Source: Zygnema cylindricum (Eukaryota > Streptophyta > Zygnematophyceae > Zygnematales > Zygnemataceae). Taken from it: DNA of 64,000 nucleotides. Positions 1 through 10,973 of the stretch are shown one piece after another. Under the pieces are notes generated by a model, which made no database searches, was not told the DNA's origin, and saw only the letters and a program-made list of their open reading frames with translations. Position numbers and translations under genes: made by a program. Each line of letters opens with the position of its first letter. The stretch's first letter is position 1. The stretch lies in contig JBBHKE010001495.1 in assembly GCA_037447655.1 (NCBI GenBank), positions 1-64,000 of the forward strand. The letters run 5' to 3'.

Positions 1-219
1 TGTTGTTGGGTCAATTGTGCTGAAACTTTGGGAGTTGTCAGTGTTTATGTTACTCTATATTCTGATAGAGTTTTGTGAGATTTGGATGCTTGTATAAGAA
101 TTGGTGATCACTTAAGAACAGCTGTTTTGTAGGATTCTTGATAGCTTCTGAGAGTGTATCATGTCTACTTCTACTACTACTGCTGCTCCTCCACCAGCAC
201 CGGTGGTTGTAGAACAACA
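1..219 (+). repeat. 3' part of a family-B copia LTR
   Basis: The segment ends in the family-B LTR terminus GTTGTAGAACAACA, the same end seen before the primer-binding site at 11886. An ATG at 161 opens the family-B Gag leader (Met-Ser-Thr-Ser..., then Pro/Val rich, ending Glu-Gln-Gln), so gag begins inside the LTR. No primer-binding site follows, so this is a solo or truncated LTR. Its 5' part lies outside the window, so no target duplication can be tested. It resembles the LTR at 15971-17132 but is diverged. Confidence 0.75.
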
Positions 220-1314
220 ATACCGACCGGAGAAAACCATTGACTTCTTCTTTGTTATTATTGTAGTTCGCTGCTTTGGGCGCAGGAATCAAAACGGGTA
301 TAATGCAATACCGAAGCTTTGGAAGCGAACTACAATAATTGCAAGCACGTAGCAATTTTTGGGAATACCGTTTTATTGGAGCAGGAGCTGCTTTTTGTTC
401 TCAAAAGTCACAAAAAGCAGCGAAAAGAAGAAAGAAGACTCTTTGCTTTTTTGTGCCTTCGGTAAAACCAAAGTAGCATGGTGAAACTTTGGTCTTTCAT
501 CCCTTCGATCAAGCCTCAAAGAACGCATTTTCGGGCCGACTCCAAAAAGACTCCGGCTTTACGCCGGACTTTCAGACCGCCAAAGAGACGGCTGAAGGTC
601 TAAAAGACTGGCATAAAGCCGCGTAAAGCCGCGTTTTCACCGGTGGCGTTTTCGCCGGGCTTCGCGCCTTTCGCTTCAAAGCTTCGGACAACGTTCAAAG
701 AACGCGCACCTTCGCGCTGCTTCATTTGCGCCCAAAGCGAGACGCCGAAGCTTTGAACGAACTACAAAAGCAGGTATGACGAAGGTGCGCAGAAGAACAC
801 CGGCCTTAGCCGCAATACCGATCGTGCTACGTGCGACGTGCTACTTCTTCACCTTCGCGGGCAAGCCCGCCTGCTTTTTAATTGAAAGGTTAATTGGATA
901 TCATAGGTTCTTGGTTCGCTCGTACCTTTTCTCTGTTGTGTTTTGAGTGCTTAGGTAGTTATGTCGTACGAGAACGGTTCTCTTTCCATTGTGCGCTCAA
1001 CTCAAAGCGCGTGTCGTTGCTTATTTAGTAGTGTTGGCTTTCGCTTGCTAGAGCAATTTCCCAAGATCAGAGGTTTGAGTTAACGCTCTCTCAATGAGCT
1101 CATATAAAATGCAACCAAAAAGGCATGAAATGGTTTACAGTAGTACGCTTCTCTTATACAAAGAGAAGAAACTCGTGTTATGAGTGCAATGGTGTCTCAG
1201 TAGCTCAATGGTAGAGCGTTCGGCTGTTAACCGATTGGCCGTAGGTTCAAATCTTGCCTGTGACGTCCATCAGTGCTTCACATCGCTTTGCGCAAAATTG
1301 TTGCGCTGCTCCAG
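220..1314. other. Organelle-like insertion, plastid type
   Basis: This stretch is unlike its surroundings. It is full of short GC-rich palindromic motifs (for example GCGGGCAAGCCCGC near 860) and shared small words such as AATACCG. A 15-base inverted repeat with arms near 262-277 and 321-337 is present. It contains a plastid-type tRNA-Asn at 1194. Such dispersed GC-rich repeats are typical of intergenic DNA in some green-algal plastid genomes. I infer a nuclear copy of organelle DNA. The right edge is placed where copia integrase homology starts. No protein gene was found in it. A mitochondrial source is not excluded. Confidence 0.45.
1194..1265 (+). tRNA. trnN-GUU: tRNA-Asn(GUU), plastid-like
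   Basis: A 72-nt cloverleaf fits. The acceptor stem GTCTCAG/CTGTGAC has one T-T mismatch. The D arm is GCTC-AATGGTA-GAGC. The anticodon loop CTGTTAA holds anticodon GTT at 1226-1228. The T arm is GTAGG-TTCAAAT-CTTGC with two wobble pairs. The D arm and anticodon arm closely match plastid trnN-GUU as I recall it, not cytosolic tRNA-Asn. The acceptor mismatch and weak T stem suggest a decaying copy within an organelle-derived insert, so function is doubtful. No CCA is encoded. It directly precedes a copia fragment. Confidence 0.75.
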
Positions 1315-1887
1315 GTATCAAAAGAGTCTTTGTTGCTAGCTATGAGAATGAAGTGTACTTCATAGCCGAAAAGGGTAGCCAAAGAATGTTTAGGCTGAAT
1401 TTGAGTAATGGAAAGACGGGAGTTTACTATGCTGGTGTAAGTGATTTGATGATATGGCATAAAAGATTGGGACATTTGCATCTAGATAGATTGAAGGAAA
1501 TGAAGAAAATGGGTGTAGTTGAGGGAATACATTTTGGAGACAATGAGACTTTGGATGATTGTAGTGGATGTGCTTAAGGAAAGGCCCACAGATTGTCGTT
1601 TCCAAAAACCGCAACATATAAGGGTGAAAAGGTCTTAGATCTAGTTCATACTTATATATGGGGACCGGCCAAAGTGCCATCAATTGGGGGGAAATGATTT
1701 ATGCTTACTATCACTGATGATTGGTCTAGATAAGTATATTTCTTGAAAAACAAATCTAAGGCTTCGGCTTATTTTAAGGAGTATAAAGCATAGAGTGAAA
1801 AGCTTCATGAGACACCTAGAAAGAGAGTGAGAAGTGATAATGAGGGGGAATACACTTCTAATGAGTTTGAGGATTACTTGAAAGAGG
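1315..1887 (+). pseudogene. Copia integrase fragment
   Basis: A truncated gag-pol piece. It starts in the region between protease and integrase (motif ASYENEVYF), continues through the integrase zinc-binding segment (WHKRLGHLHLDRLKEMKK, then CSGC) and into the catalytic core. The frame is open to 1577 and then carries four in-frame stops (about 1575, 1696, 1732 and 1791) where homologues in this window have Gln, Arg, Tyr and Trp. The first catalytic Asp (HTDIWGP in relatives) is Tyr here; the second (RSDN) is present. The 5' end abuts organelle-like DNA and the 3' end is cut by an LTR beginning TGTTG at 1888. It is clearly non-functional. Confidence 0.9.
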
Positions 1888-2230
1888 TGTTGAAAAAGGG
1901 TATTTTACAATCTATCTCCTTAGTTAGTCCATGGTTATTTTATTGTTCTCATACTTGTCGTAGTCAATGGGAACTTGTAGGCAGCCATGGCTGCCTCATG
2001 CAGATGAGAAGACAGGTAGAAGATAGAGCTTCTACAAAAGATCTAATGAGTTTGAGGATTACTTGAAAAAAGATATGAAAAAGGGTATTTTACAATCTAT
2101 CTCCTTAGTTAGTCCATGGTTATTTTATTGTTCTCATACTTGTAGTAGTCACTGAGAACTTGCATGCAGCCATGGCCGCCTCATGCAGATGAGAAGACAG
2201 GTAGAAGATAGAGCTTCTACAAAAGATATA
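1859..2230 (+). repeat. 185-bp direct tandem duplication across an integrase/LTR junction
   Basis: The block starting TAATGAGTTTGAGGATTACT at 1859 recurs at 2044, 185 bases on. Each copy holds the last bases of the interrupted integrase gene plus the first ~155 bases of the inserted LTR, including its U3 hairpin loop. The duplication therefore happened after LTR insertion. The copies differ at several positions; for example the small hairpin is GTTCTCA/TGGGAAC in the first and GTTCTCA/TGAGAAC in the second. Confidence 0.85.
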
Positions 2231-3190
2231 CCTGTTAGGGACGAGTGTTGATCTTGAGCCCACCGGATGACAGCCGTACGGATTCGCCGTCCGCCTTATC
2301 CAGTAGGTCTTGAAGACTTGATGAACATATTGTATTTGATAAATATTTAAAAGGTGACGCGGCGACATAAGTCATTTAACGGCTAACGAAACAAAACAAA
2401 CATGAGAAGGGCAGTACAGTACGAAGTACTGTACCGCACGAAATAAATAAAACGACATTTAATTTCAACGGACGAAATTAAATGTCATCCGTGATCGACG
2501 GCTCGCAAAGGAGCCAAGATTTTCAGCGGTCAACATGGGACGAAGACTGTTGAAATTCAAACGGTCAACACGTAAAATAATTTCAACGGTCGACATTTTT
2601 TCAGCGGGCGGTCAGGATCGGACGGCCAATATTGATTACCAGTTACGAACGGACTGCACGCGTAAGTGTCGGAATGTTGAAGAGAATATTTGACAGTACT
2701 TCGCAAATAAAGAGGAAAATGACGCGTGGCATCATCTTGTAGGATGCCGAATAAGAAAAAGACAGAATGACGATGACTTGTATGCCACGTGGCAAACCGA
2801 GAGTGGTGCCAAATACTTCAGTACATAAAGTACGACGGCTACCGTACTTTGTATGTACCTAATTTAGCGTACGATGTTTTGATTGGTCTAAGGTAGTTAA
2901 GAGTAGATTCCTAGGACTTAGAATTTTTTTTGTAAGTCCTCTCTCCTAGAGGCCATCAGTATAAATATGTTGTCTTTGAACAGCCATAACTTAATGCTCA
3001 AGTGAGCAAATTCAGTGATTTTTTTTGCCGCATACTCAAAGGAGTCCATGCTACACACGGGTGTAGTTGGCCAGAGTTTTTGCGTTCCACGGTAGCACTT
3101 ATTTATTTCCAAATTCAAAAGTGCAAATATTATCCTAGAGGCTCTATATAAGCTGAGGCTCTGTCTACCAATGGAGGTCACAGAATTACA
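1888..3190 (+). repeat. 5' LTR of subfamily A6
   Basis: It begins TGTTG inside integrase and ends ...GAATTACA just before a primer-binding site AGTTATAGGCCCA. Its length of 1303 bp includes the 185-bp duplication. An antisense tRNA-like segment with a GGATAAGGC D-arm motif lies at about 2242-2310. A G-box type CCACGTGGC occurs near 2795. The leader has three hairpins: TGCTC/GAGCA at 2995-3008, TACTC/GAGTC at 3033-3046, and CTACAC-ACGG-GTGTAG at 3051-3066. Gag starts at ATG 3171, within the LTR. Confidence 0.85.
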
Positions 3191-3572
3191 AGTTATAGGC
3201 CCACCCTTTAGGGTGCCCATTTTCAATGGATCTAGGTTCATTTATTGGGAAACCATGATGAGGGGTGCATTGTTTGAAATACGGCTATGGGGCATTGTGA
3301 GTGGTCGTGTGCGTCGGCCATCCGCAAAATTGGGAGTTCCACCAGGGATTAGAGGATCTCGATTCAGAGGAGGATCTGCGGGAGCAAAGGTAGTTGAAGA
3401 TATTGGAGAAAGCATCGTGTCGGACACAGGGAAGGAGAAGGGGAAAGGAGAAACTCACACCGATGGCTATTGGATCTGTTCCAGTAGCAAATGTTCAGAA
3501 AACCGAGGCAAATGATAGTGAAATTTTGGATTTCAACAATACCGTTGCGACTCATTTTATTCTCATGCGTCT
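3171..3572 (+). pseudogene. Gag N-terminal fragment of element A6
   Basis: The ORF begins with the family signature VTELQV-GPP-RVPIF-G, reading from the LTR through the primer-binding site, followed by FIYWE and the LWGIVSG motif shared by all A/D-type Gags here. This is the N-terminal part of a copia Gag (nucleocapsid/capsid precursor that packages genomic RNA). A frameshift near 3400-3420 moves the rest into another frame, where a PMAIGSVPVANVQKTEANDS-like stretch matches the Gag of A2. It is cut at 3573 by an A3 LTR. Not functional. Confidence 0.85.
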
Positions 3573-4212
3573 TGTTGAAAAGAGGTAATTAATAGTTCAC
3601 TTGTCTATTTTTGTTATACTTTAAAGAGAGAGAGTGAGGATCAAAGGCACGCCATGGCTGCCGCCATATTTAGAAAGTGACAGATTTTGAAAAAAAAGAT
3701 ATTTTACTATAATGTTGTCTACATCCGGATTTGAACCTGCGACCTTTGGATTCTATATAGCCGGGCGCATTAACCATTAAGGCGCAACGAAACGATACAC
3801 ATGACGGATTTCAAAAATATATAAACATTATTGCGACAGCTAATTAACACCAAACTAACGAAGAGTAACAATTCATGCACGTACGTGAATCTGAACCATG
3901 TAAAAAATGTTTTGATCGGACGACCAACATTATAGCCGCCACCCAAAGTGAGCTATTGGCGGCATTCGGAGATTGCGTCATGCGATGCCACGTGGCGCCA
4001 CATTATTTGATATTGGAGAAGATAGGAGGAGGAACCATGGCTCTCGATTTGAGAGGTGTCACCTTGTAGACCATGTCGTATAATGGACGTACAATAAGTA
4101 CATCGCCCATTATCCTATATAGTGTTCCTATTGGACTAAGGTTTAGTAGTAGGTAGTTGTGTGTAAGCAGACCAAGACACAGTGATATTTAGGTACCTCT
4201 CTCTAAGAACAC
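3573..4212 (+). repeat. A3 LTR, 3'-truncated
   Basis: It starts TGTTGAAAAGAGG inside gag and matches the A3 LTR at 24185 up to the leader region (CCTCTCTCTAAGAA). It is broken there by an A1 LTR. An antisense tRNA-like segment lies at 3716-3788 (B-box-like GGTTCAAATCC on the minus strand). A palindromic CCACGTGG motif lies near 3990. Confidence 0.8.
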
Positions 4213-4478
4213 AGTTTAAATTATTAGATTTATGTGGTATTTTCTAAGTCTAATTAGTTCAGTACAAAAGAGAAAAAAAAAGGCAAACAGCCAGCCTCCA
4301 CCTCCTCTCTCTACCCAGAATACTTGTTCTAGTCACTGAGGGATAAAGAGGGTGGTTGAGCCATGGCTGTCCTAGCTCAGCAGGCAGCACTAAAGAGTGA
4401 CTTAAGTCACTCTCAACAAAAGGTTGAGTCCGGCAGTACTCGAACCTCCGACCGGCTGAACGCGGCGTAGCCGTTAGC
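4213..4478 (+). repeat. A1 LTR, 5' part only
   Basis: It matches the A1 LTRs at 6297 and 18567 from their start (mutated here to AGTTTAAATTATTAG). It includes the U3 hairpin with the conserved loop and the beginning of the antisense tRNA-like segment, where it is interrupted at 4479 by an A5 LTR. Confidence 0.75.
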
Positions 4479-5345
4479 TATTGAAATTTAAGTATTTTCT
4501 AGGTCTAGAGATTGTAAAATAAAAAGGCAAAAAAGGGACAGTGACAACCTACCTCTAACTCTTCACTCAAGTCCCCACACTTGTCGCAGTCACTGAAGAC
4601 TTGAAGAGGAGTTAGATCAATGGCTGCCTAGGCTGTCCAAAGTGGACAGGAAGGCAATTCTTAATAGAGTTATCTAAAAGGAGTGACGGACCCAGGATTT
4701 GATCCTGATACCTGCCATCTGTCAAACTAGCCGTTCGCTTTAACCAACAAGTCTAAATACAGTGCTAGAGTACAATAGGTTTGACAGATATTTATATATG
4801 TACACGCAGTCTAGTTCGTCTAACGGAAATAGATACGTAATTCATAGATACATTTTTGTATAGTACGGAGTACGATTTCATGTATTGTATGAAATGGATA
4901 CCGCGCATTTGTTTCGAACGCGAAACAAATATCGCATGTATATTTTCAACAGCTACAATTGTATCCGGTTTGATCGGACGGCCACGATACGCACCGCGAT
5001 CACGGATTATGTACTTTTGGCGTTTTTCAGTCATCGCCACGTCATATGACACGTGGCGCGACAATGTTGGATTGCGGCGACTCCGGAGATTGCGGTAACA
5101 AATCCCACTATGACACGTGTCGACATTTTGGCCATGTTGTACAATGGTCGTCCAGAAAGTACACCGGCACCTGTACTTTTCTGTACGACACACTAATTTG
5201 ATTGATGTCGTACTTCAGTAGATAGAGTTTTAGAGAGGGAATAGGACTTAGAAAATTTTGGGTAAGTAGCTGCCTCTCCCAGAGAGCACCTTGTATAACT
5301 GGTCATGTTCTTGACCTCCGGTCATAGTAAAATTACTTAATTTTT
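4479..5345 (+). repeat. A5 LTR, 3'-truncated
   Basis: It begins TATTGAAATTTAAG inside the tRNA-like part of an A1 LTR and is related to the A5 LTRs at 47592 and 50601 (opposite strand). The U3 hairpin is near 4553-4615. The antisense tRNA-like segment is at 4684-4755, with a near-perfect T arm around GGATCAAATCC and a GTCCGTCA end. A G-box (ACACGTGGC) is near 5050. Similarity fades after the leader, around 5345. Confidence 0.75.
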
Positions 5346-5730
5346 ATTTTTTTGGGTTTTTTGCATCGCATCTATTTGCATTTCTACTTTTTCTCCTTTG
5401 CTCCTCGTTTGGTCTTCGCAGTGTTATTGTTCTTTTGTTCTTCAATTTTGTGTGACATTTTCACCTTCAGTTTGCTTCTTCATTCGTCCTTTGTACTCAA
5501 CTGTCTTACACTTGCACTTTTTTTAATTAAGCTTATTCGTCTGAGTGTTATTTTAGTTCGCACTGTTTTTTTCGTTTCCCCTGCTTTCCTCCTCGTTTAG
5601 TTTTTCTGTTTTGTCTCTACAATCCACTTTTTTGGTCTCCCATGTACTCGGATGGTTTCGTATCACGCTTACTTAACAAAGTCCCAAATTTTTATTAATT
5701 TGACACTAGAACAGTGGTAATATTCTCACC
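5346..5730. other. No gene seen; T/C-rich sequence
   Basis: Pyrimidine-rich DNA with no convincing coding signal. An 82-codon open frame at 5352-5600 encodes only hydrophobic Phe/Leu/Val-rich sequence, as expected from T-rich DNA. It may belong to the 3' region of the LINE remnant to its right or to the ancestral host DNA. Confidence 0.5.
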
Positions 5731-5983
5731 TATAGCCATTTATTAAAAAAACTGGGCCAGATGAATTAAAAAGCACGATGGTAAAATATATGAGTCCGGG
5801 GTACAAAAGGGGTGGCTTGGCCAAAACCGAAAAACTACCAGCAGGGGAATAAACAAAAACAGGAACAAAAAAACAAAAAGAAAACAACAACAAGGAAAAT
5901 TAAAGCACCCAAACCCAAAATGAAAAGCACGGCAACTCACAAAACCCAAATCTACAACCCCAATCCCAACTCAATTAAATAAT

Positions 5984-6296
5984 CTACGAAAAGCAACCCC
6001 GTAAGTCCCCCCAACCCGAGGGAGCACGTTGAGGAAGTTCCAGAACACGGCGACGATCCATAACCGCAACAACCAATCGGAGGAGAATAGAAGCCTGCAC
6101 TCGTTGTAAAGCCACAGATAAGCGTTGACGATAAAAAGAAGTAAGAACCGAAAGAGGAGGGCTCCCAGGTCCTTGGCGCTCGAAAGCACGTCGAGCGCAA
6201 GTACAGAGAAACTCGTCCATTGCAACACCCAGACAACCAAAGATCTCGACGACCATCGGAATAAAGTCATCCATAGGGTCCCGGTGGGCATAATCA
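5984..6296 (-). pseudogene. Possible C-terminal end of a non-LTR (LINE) reverse transcriptase
   Basis: The minus-strand frame 6274-5984 encodes about 96 residues beginning DDFIPMVVEIFG, with FLCTCARRA, then RQRLSVALQRVQASILLR. The pattern of a (D)FIP..E.FG segment followed by an R.LSVALQR.(N/Q)A segment resembles the C-terminal tail of reverse transcriptases from LINE-like elements in algae and plants, as I remember that family. A tract that is A-rich on the plus strand follows at 5830-5900. The 5' side is cut by the LTR at 6297. The identification rests on a short motif only, and the catalytic domain is absent. Confidence 0.4.
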
Positions 6297-7287
6297 TGTT
6301 GAAATTATTAGATTTATGTGGTATTTTCTAGGTCTAAATAGTTCAGTACAAAAAGGAAAAGAAAAAGGCGGACAGCCTGCCTCCACCTCCTCTCTCTACC
6401 CACCATACTTGTTGTAGTCACTGAGGGATAGAGAGGGTGGTTGAGCCATGGCTGTCTTAGCTCCGCAGGCAAGACTAAAGAGTGACTTTAAGTCACTCTC
6501 AACAAAAGGTTGAGTTCGGCAGAACTCGAACCTCCGACCGGCAGAGCGCGGCGTAGCCGTTAGCTCTAAGTCCGTTAGGACTTATAGGGTTCGATATGTA
6601 TTTAAATTGTTGTATGGTACTGAAATCAATTAACTGGAATTTGAACGAAGGAACATAGAACTTGTTAAAGTTTAGTGCGGACGTCATTTCGCACGAAACA
6701 AATGAATCGGACATTTGTTTCGACGGTCGACATTTAATGTCGGATTTAATCCGACGGCACATATCATCGCCGAGATCGCGGAATGGTCACTTTGGCTTTT
6801 ATGGACGTGGAATGACTTGGCGTCGCGTGGAAGGATGACATTCGGTCGCGGGAATTCCAAGGAATGTACGGACGAGTTGAAAAATGACACACGTCCAGTC
6901 AATGGCTTTGTCGTACACAGGCCGTATTAAAAGGACATCGGCCGTAGTACCTTTCTATACTTTACAGTCATATGATTGGTTCGTATTTTAGTAAAGAGGG
7001 GCTGTGAGAGGGGTTTAGGACTTAGGAAATTTGGTAGGCAGTCACCTCTCTCTAAAAGAGCTTTGTATATAATTAGCATTTTTGCCGGCTTATAACTTGT
7101 CGCCTTGTTGGGCGTTTTCAGAGATTCTTTTTCCTACAGACTCAAGGTAGTCCACACTGCATATGGGTGCAGTCAAATTTTTTGCTTGTCTGCTAGGGTA
7201 GCAGTTGTTGCCATTGGAAGTGGGTTAGTTAATAACTATATAGAGGCTTCTTGAATTTTGTAGTCTAATGGAGGACACAGAATTGCT
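6297..7287 (+). repeat. 5' LTR of A1-1
   Basis: It runs TGTTGAAATTATTAG to CAGAATTGCT (991 bp). The U3 hairpin is around 6385-6445, with a CATACTTGTTGTAGTCACTGA-type loop and an ~18-bp stem. The antisense tRNA-like segment (6509-6570) has lost about 17 bases relative to the copy at 18781-18850. The leader hairpin is CTGCAT-ATGG-GTGCAG at about 7157-7172. The Gag ATG is at 7269, inside the LTR. Confidence 0.85.
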
Positions 7288-9981
7288 GGTTATGGGCACA
7301 CCCTCTAGGGTGCCCACCTTCAATGGATTTCGGTTCATCTGTTGGGAAGCCATGATGATGGGAGCTTTGTGCGAAAAACGATACTAGGGTATCGTCAGTA
7401 GACAAGTGAAACGTCCACCTTCGGGAACTCCACAAGGATTTAGAGGAGTAAGGTTTCCTGCAACAACGGCTTTCTTAGCGGAGGAGGCAGATGATGAGAA
7501 CAGCAGTGTGTCCGAAAAGGGGAAAAGGAAAGAGACACCCCTCACTCCTATTGCCACAGTACCGGGAGCGGCGACCGTGAAGACCGCGAAGAACGATACT
7601 CGTGGGAGGATGTAAACATGGCTGCCAAGAACTTCATTATGAGGCACCTCACTCAAGCTTTGGCCACCCCTCATCTTCACATTTACAAGGCCGAGGAGTT
7701 GTGGGTGAGTTTGGTGGAGATCTATAGAGCTACAAATATTCAGGAGCTCCAGTTGGCTCAGCAAAAGCTAGTGAGTTACACTTACAAAGGAGGAAAGATG
7801 TTATATTACTGTAATGATCTTTCTTGTTTGTATATTGAGATGGAAAGTGTTGGGTGGTCACGTACAATAAAAATGAAAGTCAACACTCTTATCATAAAGC
7901 TACTTGATGAGTACAAGAACATAGTGTACCGAGTACAAGAAATGTCTGATAGTTCATCGAAATGGAACACAGTGGTCTGGATGATACTTGTGCAGGAAAA
8001 CACAATGGAGATTAGGAGAGGAGGAAAGAGCATTCAAGCTCTAGCATGAGAAGGGGACCAATGGGGGAAAGACCCAAGAAAACATACAAAGGGGGAAGAG
8101 ATCACTTTGGAGGACCGAGGCCCCCAAAGGGTCTTTGTCATTTTTGCAAAAAGCCGGGACACCTCATACCAGATTGTGTCAAGCTGTCGGAGCTGAGGCT
8201 CCTAGAGAACTGTGGAGGAAGTTCTTCTCGAGGGAAGAAAAAGACATTTGTGGTCACAAAAGTGACAAGAGAAATCGAGGACGAGTCCTCGGAGGAGGAT
8301 AGGGAGCTTCTTCTTGACGAAAGTCTGTAAGAGAAGGAGATCCCTCGGAGACAGAAGTGTGCCCTTGGAGCAATTCGAGAAGCGCCACATGAAGGGTGGA
8401 TCTTTGACTCATTGCATCCATACATATGTGCTGTGATAAGGAACTCTTCACTAAGCTAAGAAAGATCCCTATTGTAGAGATAGAGTACGGGGATGGGAGA
8501 GTGGTTACTACAGATCTAGTGGGGTCAGTAGATCTGAAAGTCTTAGTGGAGGGTAAGACTTCTATACTTACATTCTCAGATGTACTTTATATTCCTCAGG
8601 TGAGTAAAAATCTTGTCTCTACGTCTATGTTAGATGACAAGGAGTTTGATACCTTCTCTAGAAAAAGAGTCTTTACACCTAAGTATGGGGATGAAGTTTA
8701 CTTCACGCTAGTTAAGGGTGGCCAAAGAATATTTAGGCTTAACCTGAGTAATGAAAAAAATAATGCTTACTATGTTGGTGTTCCTAAGTTGATGATTTGG
8801 CATAAGGGGTTGGGGCATGTGCATTTTGATAGGTTGAGGGAAATGAAAAAGCTTGGGGTAGTAGAAGGCATTCAGTTTGGGGATATTGAAATGATGGATG
8901 ATTGTAGTGGTTGTGCTCAAGGTAACGCTCACAGACTTCCCTTTCCCAAAGCCGCCACATATAGAGGTGAGAAAGTACTAGATTTGGTCCACAAAGATAT
9001 TTGGGGACCACAAAAGTACCTTCGGTTGGAGGAAAGAGGTTTATGTTGACAATAACCGATGACTAGTCTAGATACTCTAGAGTGTATTTCCTAAAAACAA
9101 AAAGTCTAAAACATCAACTTACTTCAAAGAATATAAAGCATGGAGTGAGAAGTTGTATGAAACCCGGATTAAGAGAATAAGGAGTGATAATGCGGGGGAA
9201 TATACATCTAACCAGTTTGAGGAATATCTGAGAGATGAGGGAGTGCAGCACCAGAAAATTGTACCATATAACCCACAACAAAATGGGGTAGCTGAGAGGT
9301 TGAATCGAACACTAGGAGATAGTGCATGCAGTATGTTGGCCGACAAGAAATTAGGAAAGAGATTTTGGGAGAGGCAATGAACTATACCAACTACATTAAG
9401 AATAGAGTCATTACCTCAGCTGTAAAGGGAGTGACACCTTATGAGAGATGGGTTGGAAGAAAACCAGATATCTCACACCTTAAAGTTTTTGGAAGCCAAG
9501 TTTACAGTTTTGACACGGATAGGAAAAACTGGAAACTAAATGCTAAGGGAAAACCTGGATACTTTGTGGGATATGATGAGGATGTTAAGGGGTATAGAGT
9601 CTATGACTTAGCAAAGAAAGGTATCATTCCGGTCAAACACCTAGTTGTCATGGATGAAGGGAAGTCATTTGACCCTTTCAAATATAGAAAGAAGATTAGA
9701 ATTAGATTTGAGTCCGAAAATGAGGAGAACTCGGTCGTTCCTGGAAAGGGTATGAGTGAAACCATGATTGCAGACTCATGGGAGATTAGAGATACAGAAG
9801 ACTCACCGGAAACCTCACATACTCTTATGGACTTCGAGGAGATAGAAGAAGTGGGACCAGAACCGGCTTCCATGGACAAGGGAGCCGATGAGACAGTGAG
9901 GAGAAATCCAGGACTTCGATCTATTCCAGCTTCGGAGTTTCATGGAGGGAGAAGGAGCAGCAAAATGATACAGGAAAAATA
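7269..9981 (+). pseudogene. A1-1 gag-PR-integrase, broken
   Basis: One ancestral frame is split by stops and frameshifts. Gag runs from ATG 7269 with MEDTELLVMG-PSRVP. Capsid continues at 7618-8046 (AKNFIMRHLTQ, YTYKGGKM..YCNDL). The zinc knuckle C-HF-C-KKPG-H-LIPD-C lies near 8139-8180 and is intact. The protease motif GWIFDS at ~8398 runs into a frameshift just where the active site should be. The integrase HHCC segment (WHKGLGHVHF..CSGC) is at about 8800-8915. The core follows (SDN near 9187, NGVAERLNRT near 9281), then the IN-RT linker with FHGGRRSSK. Breaks include TAG 7385, TGA 8047, TAA 8328, and frameshifts near 7490-7615, 8410, 9010 and 9330-9380. No reverse transcriptase remains. 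Confidence 0.88.
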
Positions 9982-10973
9982 TGTTGAAATAAAAGGTAAT
10001 TTCTAGGTTGGTTAAAAGATTTAAATAAGAGCAGGAAAAAGCAGAGGCAGTCTGCTTCTAGCTTCTCTCTCTAGCCCCCATACTTGTCGTAGTCACTAAA
10101 GGCTAGAAAGGAAGCTAGAGCCATGGCTGCCTAAGCTCCTTCTAGAGTCAGAAGGCAGATCCTTGGTAAACTTACCAAAAGGATTGACGGACCCAGGATT
10201 TGATCCTGGCACCTACCATCCGTCAAAGTAGCTGTTAGTCTTACCCTGTAGTCTAAGACCAGTGCTGAAGTATATAGGGTACGATAGTTACTTAAAGATG
10301 ACGAAAAAGAGAAGTTTGATTTATTGACAAACGGACCACAATCACACAGACACAGTTAAAATTGAATTACACCGGAAATGTACTACTTGTATTTTTAACG
10401 GCTATAAATTAAGGCCGACATTAATCTAACGACGGAGAAAGAAGCCGGCATCGCGGAATGGTCGATTTGGCGGTTTTCGGTCACAACCACAACGGGTGAC
10501 ACGTGGCAGCATGACATTGGATGACGGCATCTCTTGGACATATTATGGCGAACCCGGATATAGCAGGCGTCGTCTTTTTGGCCATATCGTACAATGGCCG
10601 TACAAAAAGTACTTCGGACCAAGTACCTTTCTGTACTGTACACTCAATTGATTAGTTCTGTACATCAGTAGTAGAGGGTTTAGAGAGGGGTTTAGTACTT
10701 AGAAAATTAGAGATAGCCGCCTCTCTCTCAGAGGCCTTTTGTATAAAAGGGTCATCTTTGACCATTGATAATTAACTGCTCAGGGGAGCAAATTCAAGGA
10801 TTCTTTTTGTGGTAGACTCAAAGGAGTCAACCCTTCCAAGGGGTGCAGTCTGGTCAGTCTGTATTGTGTCAGGGTGTCAGCAATATTCAGACAAAGCTCA
10901 AACGATTGAGGTTATCCTAGAGGCTTCTAGCAAGCTGCCTACTCTGAGTACCTATGGAGGTCTCAGAGTTGCA
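9982..10973 (+). repeat. Lone A2 LTR inside A1-1
   Basis: It runs TGTTGAAATAAAAGG to CAGAGTTGCA, 992 bp, the same length as the LTRs of the complete A2 element. It has the U3 hairpin (about 10050-10120) and an antisense tRNA-like segment (10185-10258) with a fully paired T arm CCAGG-ATCAAAT-CCTGG. It also has a G-box (ACACGTGGC) at about 10499 and a TATAAAA box near 10742. The 5 bases before it (AAATA) and after it (ATTAA) do not match, so it is not a simple solo LTR. Recombination with another A2 copy is likely. Confidence 0.85.

Larger units (their letters stand above)
6297..9981 (+). mobile_element. Copia element A1-1 (5' LTR, gag, PR, IN), interrupted
   Basis: This is the 5' half of a copia element: LTR 6297-7287, primer-binding site GGTTATGGGCACACC from 7288, then gag, protease and integrase. 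An A2 LTR interrupts it at 9982. The reverse transcriptase, RNase H and 3' LTR are not found on the far side of that LTR, so a deletion or unequal recombination removed them. Confidence 0.9.

Noticed and set aside
5352-5600. Small membrane protein ORF
   Set aside because: The hydrophobic composition follows from T-rich DNA; no start context, homologue or conservation can be shown.
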